From NCBI RefSeq assembly GCF_004421185.1, contig NZ_LXQB01000034.1, forward strand, positions 1-44,475: 44,475 bases of DNA, written 5' to 3'. The position numbers and the translations under genes are program-made. The notes beneath the pieces were generated by a model. That model had not been told where the DNA came from. It searched no databases and was given only the letters and a program-made list of their open reading frames with translations. Numbering within the stretch: position 1 is the stretch's first letter; each line of letters opens with the position of its first letter. Source of the stretch: Methylacidiphilum sp. Yel (lineage in GTDB: Bacteria > Verrucomicrobiota > Verrucomicrobiia > Methylacidiphilales > Methylacidiphilaceae). Of this stretch, positions 8,247-15,866 are shown piece after piece.

Positions 8247-9125
8247 ATGAGTGTTTTGAAATTAAGATTTGGACTACCAAAAGGAAGCTTGGAAGAGGCG
8301 ACAATCGATCTGTTCGCAAAAGCTGGTTATGTTATCGCTCGGAACAGTCGTGATTATCGGCCTGCTATAGATGATGAGGAGCTAGAAGTAAGACTGGTGA
8401 GACCTCAAGAAATTGCTCGATATGTAGAACAGGGTTTTTTGGATTGCGGCATTACAGGCAAAGATTGGATATTAGAGAACCATGCGGATGTCCACATTAT
8501 TTGTGAACTCAGATATAACAAAACAACATCTGCACCGGTAAAGTGGGTTCTTGCTGTTCACGAAAACTCTCCTATTCAAAAGCCTGCAGATCTCCAAGGT
8601 AAGTGGATAGCTACGGAAGCTGTTAATATGGTCAAACAATACTTAAAGAGAATTGGAGTTGAAGCTCATGTGGAATTTTCATGGGGAGCCACAGAAGTAA
8701 AAGTACCAGAGTTGGTCGATGCCATTGTCGATATAACAGAAACAGGCTCTTCTCTTAGAGCAAACCATCTACGGATAGTGGATACGATATTAGAAAGCTA
8801 TCCTCAATTCATCTGTTCCCATGCTGTATGGGAAAACAAGGAAAAAAGAAAAAAACTTACTTCAATGGCTCTTCTCTTACAATCTGCTCTAAATGCGCGG
8901 AATAAAGTTGGTTTAAAGATGAATGTACCCAAAGAAAATTTAAATGCGATATTAAAAATTTTACCAGCTCTCCGAAATCCCACTGTATCTCCCTTGGCCG
9001 ATTGTCAATGGGTAGCAGTGGAAACGATTCTGGATGAAAGCTCAGTAAGGGAACTTGCCCCACGACTAAAAGAACTGGGAGCAGAGGGAATTATAGAATA
9101 TTCGTTAAACAAAATCATTTACTAA
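8247..9125 (+). CDS. hisG: ATP phosphoribosyltransferase (long form), first step of histidine synthesis
   Basis: 292 residues from ATG 8247; an upstream in-frame TTG would add a 25-residue basic extension that does not look like HisG. It condenses ATP and PRPP to N1-(5-phosphoribosyl)-ATP. The catalytic domain opens with [18 protein letters not shown] and contains DCGITGKDW, and the [23 protein letters not shown]-binding loop. The C-terminal ~75 residues ([30 protein letters not shown]) form the PII-like allosteric domain, so this is the hexameric long form that is feedback-inhibited by histidine and does not need HisZ. No other his genes are adjacent. Confidence 0.95.
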   Translation: MSVLKLRFGLPKGSLEEATIDLFAKAGYVIARNSRDYRPAIDDEELEVRLVRPQEIARYVEQGFLDCGITGKDWILENHADVHIICELRYNKTTSAPVKWVLAVHENSPIQKPADLQGKWIATEAVNMVKQYLKRIGVEAHVEFSWGATEVKVPELVDAIVDITETGSSLRANHLRIVDTILESYPQFICSHAVWENKEKRKKLTSMALLLQSALNARNKVGLKMNVPKENLNAILKILPALRNPTVSPLADCQWVAVETILDESSVRELAPRLKELGAEGIIEYSLNKIIY

Positions 9126-9138
9126 CAATTTATTGGAC

Positions 9139-9243
9139 ATGGGATCACTTAAAAAACGCCGCAAGGCAAAAATGAACAAACATAAGCGCCGGAAACGAAG
9201 GCGTGCAAATAGGCATAAAAAGAGGCTTCGATACAAAGCTTAA
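9139..9243 (+). CDS. AURKAIP1/COX24-domain small basic ribosomal protein (bS22-like)
   Basis: A 34-residue ORF, 20 of whose residues are Lys or Arg: it begins MGSLKKRRKAKMNKHKRRKR and ends RLRYKA. The MGS-x-KKRRKxKMxKHKxRK pattern matches the AURKAIP1/COX24 domain seen in very small bacterial proteins, including the mycobacterial 30S protein bS22, and in mitoribosomal mS38. It probably binds 16S rRNA in the small subunit, close to the decoding region as in the known structures. It starts 13 nt after the hisG stop and may be co-transcribed. No convincing Shine-Dalgarno is seen. The gene is short enough to be missed by automatic callers. Confidence 0.8.
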   Translation: MGSLKKRRKAKMNKHKRRKRRRANRHKKRLRYKA

Positions 9244-9392
9244 ATTGGCTTTTCCATTCCAAAGAGAATGATGTCCAGTATTTGCTAGCAAATAGTCGGA
9301 CTCAAGTGGCAATGAGCAGTGGATTGATTCCAACACGTTGGGATCGAAAGCCACAAAAGGAGTGGAGCTATTCTGGCTAGCCTTCTTAAGAG

Positions 9393-9533
9393 ATGCCTTT
9401 TAGAAAAAAAGGTACAAAAACTGATCTGGCCTATCTTGAGTCTCTTTATGCAGGCCGACTCATAAAAGGGTGTCGACCTCTTGCCAGGCTAAAAAATTCT
9501 GGACAGCAGCCGATTGTTGTTCTTATAATTTAA
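9393..9533 (+). CDS. possible 46-residue hypothetical protein
   Basis: An ATG-initiated frame beginning MPFRKKGTKTDLAYLESLYA and ending QQPIVVLII, closing 4 nt before the carboxypeptidase start. It is moderately basic and matches no family I know. The only ribosome-binding-like stretch (AAGAG) abuts the ATG and is too close. It fills part of the 294-nt space between the bS22-like gene and dacA. The rest of that space (9244-9392) shows no gene, repeat or clear hairpin. It could be chance; the tight spacing to dacA is the only argument in favour. Confidence 0.2.
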   Translation: MPFRKKGTKTDLAYLESLYAGRLIKGCRPLARLKNSGQQPIVVLII

Positions 9534-9537
9534 CATC

Positions 9538-10503
9538 ATGAATTGTTTTTATGTATCTTACAGAAGACCATTACAAAAAATATCCGCTTGCTATTACCTT
9601 TCTTTTCCCCAGTTATCCATTTTTTCTTTTTTATCCTTTGTCTTTTTAATTATTGCAATTATTGCCCCTCCTAACCAACTTTTGGCAAGGAGTAGATCGC
9701 ATCATTCCTATAAAGGAGGGATTAAAGATCTTAGTTACGAGCAAGTCAACTCTCTTGTCCAGGCCAGTGGAGTCCTCCTCTACGATGCTACCTCTCACAA
9801 AGTACTTTTTGCAAGAAATGAAGATGTTCCCTATGCCCCTGCTAGTACCACTAAGCTTATGACTGCTTTGGTCGCTTACGATAAAACAGCATTCAAAGGT
9901 AGCGTACGGATCAAAAGAGAAGACACACTGGTGCAACCCTCTCATGTTCCTCTTATTGCAGGAGAAATTGTTCCTGTCAGTCAACTAGTAGAAGAACTTC
10001 TAATCGGTTCTTGTAATGATGCCGCTTTGGCCCTAGCTAGATATTCTAGTGGCTCCGTTGAGAAATTTGTTGAAGAGATGAATCAAAAAGCGGCTTCTTT
10101 AGGCTGTCGGAATACCCATTTTGTTAATCCTCATGGGCTATTTGAACCTGGACAGTACACAACAGCTCAAGATCTTATGCGAATCTTTCAAGCGGCCATA
10201 AAGAATCCGATTATTAACCAAATCTGCCAAACCAAAAAAATTCATTTTCAAAATGGAGGGATATCCCGAGTTATGTATAACCATAACCGATTACTGGGCA
10301 GTTATATGGGGATGGGACCAGCAAAGACAGGATGGACAAGAATTTCCTTACATACTTATGCAGCTTCCTGTGAAAGAAACGGCCATACTCTTTATCTGAC
10401 CTTACTGCATAGCCCCGACAAATGGTATGACGCTCGAATCCTATTCGATTATGGATTTTCTCAAACTAAGCCACAATATACCACCATCGAGGAGAAATTC
10501 TAA
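9538..10503 (+). CDS. dacA: D-alanyl-D-alanine carboxypeptidase (peptidase S11, PBP5/6-like)
   Basis: 321 residues. An N-terminal hydrophobic segment (about 24-45, LSIFSFLSFVFLIIAIIAPP) acts as signal or anchor. All three serine-PBP motifs are present: STTK at 103-106 with the nucleophile Ser103, SCN at 158-160, and KTG at 263-265. It should remove the terminal D-Ala from peptidoglycan stem peptides in the periplasm, limiting cross-linking. The catalytic domain ends near the C-terminus, so the PBP5 C-terminal beta domain and amphipathic anchor are missing; this is the short, DacF-like type. uppP follows 45 nt downstream on the same strand, making a small cell-wall unit. Confidence 0.92.
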   Translation: MNCFYVSYRRPLQKISACYYLSFPQLSIFSFLSFVFLIIAIIAPPNQLLARSRSHHSYKGGIKDLSYEQVNSLVQASGVLLYDATSHKVLFARNEDVPYAPASTTKLMTALVAYDKTAFKGSVRIKREDTLVQPSHVPLIAGEIVPVSQLVEELLIGSCNDAALALARYSSGSVEKFVEEMNQKAASLGCRNTHFVNPHGLFEPGQYTTAQDLMRIFQAAIKNPIINQICQTKKIHFQNGGISRVMYNHNRLLGSYMGMGPAKTGWTRISLHTYAASCERNGHTLYLTLLHSPDKWYDARILFDYGFSQTKPQYTTIEEKF

Positions 10504-10548
10504 GTCTTTTAAAGAAGCAAAGCCCATGATTTTTAGTTGTCTTTCATT

Positions 10549-11355
10549 ATGAATGACATATGGCAAACTATCCTTTTAGGGATTATCGAGGGGATCAGTG
10601 AATTTCTTCCCATATCAAGTACCGGCCATCTCCTTATTGCAGAGCATTGGATGGGAGAAAAATCTGAAACTTTCAACATTTTTATCCAACTTGGAGCTGT
10701 CTTGGCCGTTTGTCTTATTTATAAAGAACGGATTTCTAGTTTTTTTTTCTTGTGGAAGAACAAAGATAAAATTCCCTACTTTTTGAAACTCGCTTTAGCT
10801 TTCTTCATTACTGCCTTACTTGGATTATGGGTAAAAAAAATGGGATGGGAGCTTCCTAAAGATCTGGGACCAGTAGTCATTGCCATTTTTGGTGGGGCAT
10901 TTTGGATCTACTTTGTCGAAAAAGTCTCTGGCCGCAATCAATCTTCTGTGGAAGATATAAGCTGGTTAACTGCTATAGCTGTTGGGGCAAGTCAGGTTAT
11001 GGCAGGGGTTCTACCAGGCTTTTCAAGATCGGCTGCCACCATTCTTATGGCTGTACTCTTCGGAGTGTCACGCCCTGCCGCTACTGAATTTGCTTTTCTG
11101 CTAGGAATTCCAACTATGTTTGCCGCAAGCCTCTTTTCTTGGATAGAACAGACTAAATTTTTAAAAGTACCTCCTCCTGACCCTCCTCTCACCCTTTTTC
11201 TGGGATTTTTCGTTTCAGCCGTCGTTGCTTTCATTGCTGTCAAGTGGCTACTTTCTTTCATTCAAACACACACATTTATTCCCTTTGTCTGGTATCGAGT
11301 TGGACTTGGGCTTGTCCTCTTGGGGAACTTTGCAATGGAATGGAAATCCCATTAA
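10549..11355 (+). CDS. uppP: undecaprenyl-diphosphatase
   Basis: 268 residues from ATG 10549 (a TTG four codons upstream is also in frame). Polytopic membrane enzyme that dephosphorylates undecaprenyl diphosphate to recycle the lipid carrier for peptidoglycan and glycan synthesis; overproduction gives bacitracin resistance in other bacteria. Two family motifs are clear: GIIEGISEFLPISSTGHLL near the N-terminus (Glu-rich motif and SSTGH) and GFSRSAATILMAVLFGVSR (the PGxSRSxxTI motif) at about 155-175. About eight hydrophobic spans are visible. The neighbouring D,D-carboxypeptidase fits a peptidoglycan role. Confidence 0.95.
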   Translation: MNDIWQTILLGIIEGISEFLPISSTGHLLIAEHWMGEKSETFNIFIQLGAVLAVCLIYKERISSFFFLWKNKDKIPYFLKLALAFFITALLGLWVKKMGWELPKDLGPVVIAIFGGAFWIYFVEKVSGRNQSSVEDISWLTAIAVGASQVMAGVLPGFSRSAATILMAVLFGVSRPAATEFAFLLGIPTMFAASLFSWIEQTKFLKVPPPDPPLTLFLGFFVSAVVAFIAVKWLLSFIQTHTFIPFVWYRVGLGLVLLGNFAMEWKSH

Positions 11356-11776
11356 GCATTCTTTAACTCAAAAGAGATTCCAGCCAACAGCGCTCAGGCT
11401 CTTACTCTATCTGTAGTAGTTTAGACAGAAATAACTGTGCGCTCTTTAAACGACCCATTGACCGCAAAGAGTAGAGCTAACTCCGTTGCATTGGCTTCTT
11501 CTTAAGGAGCCAGGCATGGTGTTTTGGATTTCTACGGACTTATACCCCACACAAACTGCATCTGGCATGCAAACACAGTGGGATAGGGCTCATTTGGGCC
11601 TAATAGGGTTCATTCAGTCCATTGAGCAAAGCAAGAGCCTAAGATGTTCTCCATATGAGGAAACTATCAGTAACTTCATATTCCAAGGTATTGCAATTGT
11701 GTTTTCAAAAAGGGGTTCTTAAAGAAAAAAAACCCTTTATTTTAGTGCCCTCATCTTATCGACCCACTCCTTTTTT
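11356..11776. other. 421-bp intergenic region, no supported gene
   Basis: The region lies between uppP and the toxin-like gene. A 78-codon open frame (11486-11722, plus) exists, but it has no recognisable domain and no good ribosome binding site, so I do not call it. Base composition is a little more GC-rich than the neighbouring toxin-like gene. The only structure noted is the hairpin at 11709-11744. It may be a decayed segment where the accessory pair was inserted. Confidence 0.4.
11709..11744 (+). terminator. possible weak Rho-independent terminator
   Basis: AAAGGG-G-TT (11709-11717) can pair with AACCCTTT (11731-11738) around an A-rich loop, followed by ATTTTAG. The opposite strand gives the same stem followed by TTTTT. 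The stem is A/T-rich with only three G-C pairs, so termination would be weak. It separates the uppP unit from the toxin-like gene. Confidence 0.3.
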
Positions 11777-12886
11777 ATGAAAAAGAAAAGGAGTCTTTTA
11801 AGAGATTCTAATGGGAACATTATTCCCTCAAAAGAGATGGTCTTAAAAGTGGATCGAATGCTTAAAAACCTTGATGGTCTTGCTAGCCCTGCTTCTATAC
11901 TTCAGGGTTGTCCAGAAGCTCCCGGAATAGTTCTAGAAAAATCGATCGTCACACCACTGGACAGAGAAAGTAAAAATTACAAAAAAATTGTTAAAGAATA
12001 TGAAAAAATAAGGCCTCAATTCTTAGCAGCCCTTGCGTCTCATCCAGTAGGTAAATCGCTTAGTCTCCTTGCCGTTGGTAAGGAGGGCCTAGAACTTATG
12101 AAAAAAGGGAAAGTTCCCAAAAAAAACTTAGGAACCATCCTTGATGAAGATGGTATTCGGCGTAATGCCATAGCTTTTTATAACGTTAAGAGGCTGCGTC
12201 AAAGCAGATTGGAAACTATCCAGGATAGTTATAATTGTCATCATATCATTCAGAAAAGTGTCCTGTCCAAAAATCATCCTTCTCCAAATGATCCGTCTAA
12301 TCTTGTACTTGTTCAAACTTTTAAAAGCAACAATAACCAAATGAATCCCCACCATTTCTGGCATGCCATTTTTCTTCATCCACAAATAAATGGGAACACC
12401 CAAACACCACAACCATTTTATGCAGTAAGACCTCTTTTTCCTATTTATCCTCCCATTCAAAAACCGATCCATTCAGTCGAACAGTTGCGTAAAGAATTAA
12501 AAATTCTTGATCCACAAGCAACTCTTCCTCTTTCTTGGGAAAATAAAATTGTCGCCTTCTCTCGTCTTATCGGAGAACAGCCATACCAGATTGATCAAAA
12601 ATATAGAAAAGCTATAAAGCTTTTCCAAAAGATACATTCCAAAGAAAACAAAGAACCTTCAAAAAATCTTCATATAAGAAATCTGGCTGCAAAAGAAGCA
12701 AGTTGTTTTGCAAAAGACTGGCTACCTGCAGGCGCCATTATCAATGGGATCAAGCTTCCTTCGAACCATAAACCAAAATTTATATTGCCAATTATTAAAA
12801 GTGAAAATAAAATGAAATGGGAAGTGGCATCGTCTAGATTTTATACAAAGGACAATGAACTAAAGAACCAAGCGTTATATCGCTAA
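11777..12886 (+). CDS. putative HNH/Endo VII-like nuclease toxin
   Basis: 369 residues, not a well-known family. The middle holds a histidine/asparagine arrangement typical of treble-clef HNH nucleases: a His pair (H155-H156 in NCHHIIQKSVL), an Asn in PSNLVLV (N175), and a second cluster with H192, H193 and H196 (NPHHFWHAIF). This resembles the LHH/WHH-type nuclease domains of polymorphic toxins. The N-terminal 150 residues are helical and basic; the C-terminal 165 are unassigned. No signal peptide, membrane span, RHS, VgrG or PAAR delivery module is present. The SUKH-fold gene 14 nt downstream, a typical nuclease-toxin immunity family, is the best support for a toxin role. It could also be a domesticated or resident nuclease. 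Catalysis is inferred. Confidence 0.55.
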   Translation: MKKKRSLLRDSNGNIIPSKEMVLKVDRMLKNLDGLASPASILQGCPEAPGIVLEKSIVTPLDRESKNYKKIVKEYEKIRPQFLAALASHPVGKSLSLLAVGKEGLELMKKGKVPKKNLGTILDEDGIRRNAIAFYNVKRLRQSRLETIQDSYNCHHIIQKSVLSKNHPSPNDPSNLVLVQTFKSNNNQMNPHHFWHAIFLHPQINGNTQTPQPFYAVRPLFPIYPPIQKPIHSVEQLRKELKILDPQATLPLSWENKIVAFSRLIGEQPYQIDQKYRKAIKLFQKIHSKENKEPSKNLHIRNLAAKEASCFAKDWLPAGAIINGIKLPSNHKPKFILPIIKSENKMKWEVASSRFYTKDNELKNQALYR

Positions 12887-12900
12887 TCAAAGGCAATGTT

Positions 12901-13563
12901 ATGAAATACCTCGAATATTTAGAAATGGTCAATAAAGAAGAAACCGATGCAGGCTTCGAGCCCTTTAGAGGGAGACCAGAAGAAAAAGTTTTGGCTTATA
13001 GAGATCAGGTTAAAGAAAAATACGGTATAGAAATCCCAGAAGATTATCTTGATTTTTTAAAAGTTGCAGATGGTTTTGCCCATAACGGGGTTGTCTTTTT
13101 TTCCTCGGACCACGAAAGAGATGAATTTCAAGTGATTCCAGGATTAATATCTGAAAATCTAGCCATTGGGACCTTCGAACAAAACAAGGATTATCTCATA
13201 TTAGGCTACTCCAATCTTTTCTGGTATGCCTATCATTTCCCCACAAACAAATATCTGGCTTTGGATGAGGAGGATCTCCAGGAAGTAGTCGAATTTAAGG
13301 ATTTCGATGATATGATGACAAGCGTTTTAAAATATGAAGCTTTAGAAATGACTGACGAAGAAGACGAAGAAGACGAATCCGAAGAAAGTCTCTACACTGA
13401 AGAAATTCTCATTGAAGAGTGGGAAGAAGAGGAAGAGGAAGAAGAAATAGATGAGAAAGCAGAAGCGGGCAAAGAAAAATTAAAAGAAGAAGATTCCTCA
13501 AAAGAACAAGAAAAGCAAAACAAACAAGAAAAGAAAAATGGCAATGGGAAAGAGCATGGATAA
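12901..13563 (+). CDS. SMI1/KNR4 (SUKH) family protein, YrhA-like, probable immunity protein with acidic tail
   Basis: 220 residues. Residues 1-150 fit the SUKH fold: EKYGIEIPEDYLDFLKVADG is the diagnostic segment, followed by VVFFSS, IGTFEQNKDYLILGYS, FWYAYHFPTNKYLALDEEDL and a closing helix DFDDMMTSVLKYEALE. The pattern is closest to the YrhA-type branch. SUKH proteins are widespread immunity factors that bind and neutralise nuclease toxins; the upstream HNH-like gene with a 14-nt gap gives exactly that context. Odd feature: from about residue 153 the protein becomes a low-complexity tail, first Glu/Asp-rich (runs of up to eight acidic residues), then Lys/Glu/Gln/Asn-rich. It could mimic nucleic acid or be a disordered linker. 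The DNA here is GAA/GAG-rich repeat-like. Confidence 0.75.
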   Translation: MKYLEYLEMVNKEETDAGFEPFRGRPEEKVLAYRDQVKEKYGIEIPEDYLDFLKVADGFAHNGVVFFSSDHERDEFQVIPGLISENLAIGTFEQNKDYLILGYSNLFWYAYHFPTNKYLALDEEDLQEVVEFKDFDDMMTSVLKYEALEMTDEEDEEDESEESLYTEEILIEEWEEEEEEEEIDEKAEAGKEKLKEEDSSKEQEKQNKQEKKNGNGKEHG

Positions 13564-13727
13564 GTTCAAAAAAATCCGCTAAGCCTTTAAGTTAAGAATA
13601 CAGCTTGAATTAAAACTTGCCTTTCAATAGAAACAATGGCTATTCTACCCATCAAGACAGTAGAGTAAGAAGCCAACGCGTATATTTTTTTGTTTTGCTA
13701 GTATAATGCTTTTATTTCACTAGTCAT

Positions 13728-14990
13728 TCAGTTTCGAACCTGACCATTTCCATAAATAATATACTTATAAGAAGTAAGCTCTTTCAGCCCCATGGGACCT
13801 CGAGCGTGGATTTTGTCTGTGCTGATACCTATTTCGGCGCCAAATCCAAATTCAAATCCATCGGTAAAACGGGTAGAAGCGTTCCAGTAAACTGCAGCCG
13901 AATCGATTTTGTGTAAAAAAGCCTCTGCTGCAGCAGGGTCTTCGGTTACAATCGCATCGGAATGATTAGACCCATATTTATGAATGTGATTGATGGCTTC
14001 ATCAAGATTGCTAACAATCTTTATCGATAAAATAAGATCCAGATACTCTGTGGACCAGTCCTCTTCCCTAGCAGTACTTATTCGATCTCCCATTATGTGA
14101 AGGCATTTTTCATCACCACGAATTTCCACTCCTCTATTTTGCAGTTCCCGGACAATCAAGGGAAGAAAATCCGAAGCAATTTTTTCATCCACCAAAAGCG
14201 TCTCCATAGCATTACAGACAGCCGGCCTTTGACATTTAGCGTTCAAGACAATGTCCAAGGCTTTTTTAAAGGAAGCTTCGCTATGAACATAAACATGACA
14301 GATCCCCTGATAATGCTTAATGACCGGTACCTTTGCATTGTTCATCACCGTTTCAATCAATCCTTTTCCTCCTCTGGGTATCAGCAGATCGATGAAATCT
14401 CTTTGTGCGCAGAGAATGGGGATAGATCGCCGATCGGTTGTGGGAATGAGAATGACAGCCTCTTCTACAATATTCGTTTTCCTAAGTCCTTCGCGTATAG
14501 CAGTAACAAGTTCCTTATTTGTGTTAAAAGCTTCCGTACCTCCTCTAAGAATAGCTACATTGCCTGATTTCAAACATAAGGCTGCAGAATCAACAGTGAC
14601 ATTAGGTCTTGATTCATAAATGATTCCAATGACTCCAATTGGAACTCTCACTTTTTTAATCAACATTCCATTAGGCCTTTTCCATTGCTCGATAATTTCT
14701 CCAATTGGGCAAGGAAGCAACACTATGTCTTCCAAGGATTTTATAAGGGCTGAAAACCTTTTTTCCCCAAGAAAAAGTCTGTCTATGATCGCCTCGGAAA
14801 GACCCATAATTTTTGCCTTTTCAATATCCCTATCGTTAGCAGCAAGAATGGCTGTCTTTCTTGTCTGAAGTTCTTCTCCTATAGCAATTAAAGCTTGATT
14901 AATCTTTTTAGAAGAAAGCTCAGACATTAAGCGACTTGCCTCTTTGGCCTTACGGCAAAGACCTTGAATTTGTTCTGAGAGTTCTTTCAT
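13728..14990 (-). CDS. proA: gamma-glutamyl phosphate reductase
   Basis: 420 residues from ATG 14990; a further in-frame ATG at 15029 would add 13 residues inside proB. It reduces gamma-glutamyl phosphate to glutamate semialdehyde with NADPH, the second step of proline synthesis. The aldehyde-dehydrogenase-like signature is clear: VPIGVIGIIYESRPNVTVDSAALCLKSGN (NADPH-binding region), LIPRGGKGLI, and the catalytic cysteine in CQRPAVCNAMETLLVDE. The C-terminus TRFTDGFEFGFGAEIGISTDK is a ProA hallmark. It overlaps the 3' end of proB by 41 nt in another frame, implying translational coupling and stoichiometric production of the two enzymes, which channel an unstable intermediate. Confidence 0.97.
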   Translation of the reverse strand: MKELSEQIQGLCRKAKEASRLMSELSSKKINQALIAIGEELQTRKTAILAANDRDIEKAKIMGLSEAIIDRLFLGEKRFSALIKSLEDIVLLPCPIGEIIEQWKRPNGMLIKKVRVPIGVIGIIYESRPNVTVDSAALCLKSGNVAILRGGTEAFNTNKELVTAIREGLRKTNIVEEAVILIPTTDRRSIPILCAQRDFIDLLIPRGGKGLIETVMNNAKVPVIKHYQGICHVYVHSEASFKKALDIVLNAKCQRPAVCNAMETLLVDEKIASDFLPLIVRELQNRGVEIRGDEKCLHIMGDRISTAREEDWSTEYLDLILSIKIVSNLDEAINHIHKYGSNHSDAIVTEDPAAAEAFLHKIDSAAVYWNASTRFTDGFEFGFGAEIGISTDKIHARGPMGLKELTSYKYIIYGNGQVRN

Positions 14991-15759
14991 TTTTTTTCGT
15001 TTCAAAAATTGTGCCCAATGGCTCTCCATTATAAATGCGCACTAAAACATTTTTTTCCCTTCCATCAGCAATCTGTGTTAGAATGCCACTTGCTTGAGCT
15101 ATTTTAGCAGCTTCAATTTTTGTTATCATCCCTCCCACCGATCTCTCACTTCTGGTTCCTTCTGCTAGCTTTTCAATCGTGCTGTCGATTTCTTCCACAT
15201 AGGAAATCATTTTGTTTTTTCCATTTCTGCAATCCATCAGTCCTGCAACGTTGGACAGAATAATCAGCCTTTGGGCTTCTGCTAAAACTGCAATATGAGA
15301 AGAAAGCCGATCGTTGTCCCCAAACCGAATTTCTTCGTAAGAAACACAATCGTTTTCATTAATGATAGGGATAATGGTTTTCTTGAGCAATAAATTCTCT
15401 AAAAGTTTCTGAATATTCTTACGTAAAGAAAGACTATCTAGATCAAAGTATGTCACAAGGAGTTGGGCCACATGAAACCCATGAGCTGAAAACAGTTGTT
15501 TATAATAATGCATGAGATAAGGTTGACCTAAAGTGGAACATGTCTGAAGTTCCTCAATACTCTCCGGTCTTTTGGAATAACCTAGAATATCCATTCCACA
15601 GCTTATAGCCCCAGAGCTGACAATAATCACATCAATATTTTTCTTTTTAATTTCTATGAGCTGCTGTGTAAGATTCTCCATTTGAGGCAAATCAAGAGAA
15701 CCTTCCCTAGTGCTCAACACTCCTGTTCCTAACTTGATCACCCATCTTTCTGGTTTCAT
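14950..15759 (-). CDS. proB: glutamate 5-kinase, short form without PUA domain
   Basis: 269 residues. It phosphorylates glutamate to gamma-glutamyl phosphate, the committed and usually proline-inhibited step. Amino-acid-kinase motifs seen are VIKLGTGVLS (nucleotide site), VSSGAISCGMDIL, INENDCVSYEEIRFGDNDRLS and GGMITKIEAAKIA. The protein stops after the kinase domain, so the C-terminal PUA domain of the E. coli-type enzyme (367 residues) is absent; PUA-less forms are known. It is first of the proB-proA pair. The upstream region (15760-15866) is shared with the divergent epimerase gene. Confidence 0.95.
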   Translation of the reverse strand: MKPERWVIKLGTGVLSTREGSLDLPQMENLTQQLIEIKKKNIDVIIVSSGAISCGMDILGYSKRPESIEELQTCSTLGQPYLMHYYKQLFSAHGFHVAQLLVTYFDLDSLSLRKNIQKLLENLLLKKTIIPIINENDCVSYEEIRFGDNDRLSSHIAVLAEAQRLIILSNVAGLMDCRNGKNKMISYVEEIDSTIEKLAEGTRSERSVGGMITKIEAAKIAQASGILTQIADGREKNVLVRIYNGEPLGTIFETKKNERTLRTNSRSLP

Positions 15760-15866
15760 GTCTTAAACTATGAAATAATTTAGGATAGCAGAAAAAAGGC
15801 AATAGAAAATAATAAAACGGACATTTTCTCTCTCTATTTTCTTATTAAACTATACTAAAAAAACAA

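Noticed and set aside
11486-11722. 78-codon plus-strand open frame between uppP and the toxin-like gene
   Set aside because: No domain, no ribosome binding site, composition not clearly coding; kept only as part of the intergenic note.
14097-14567. 156-codon plus-strand open frame
   Set aside because: Lies antisense inside proA, whose motifs are unambiguous; a shadow frame.
14950-14990. proB/proA overlap as a possible frameshift of a proB-proA fusion (P5CS-like)
   Set aside because: Each protein has its own full catalytic domain and a natural end/start; a short overlap with coupling explains it better.
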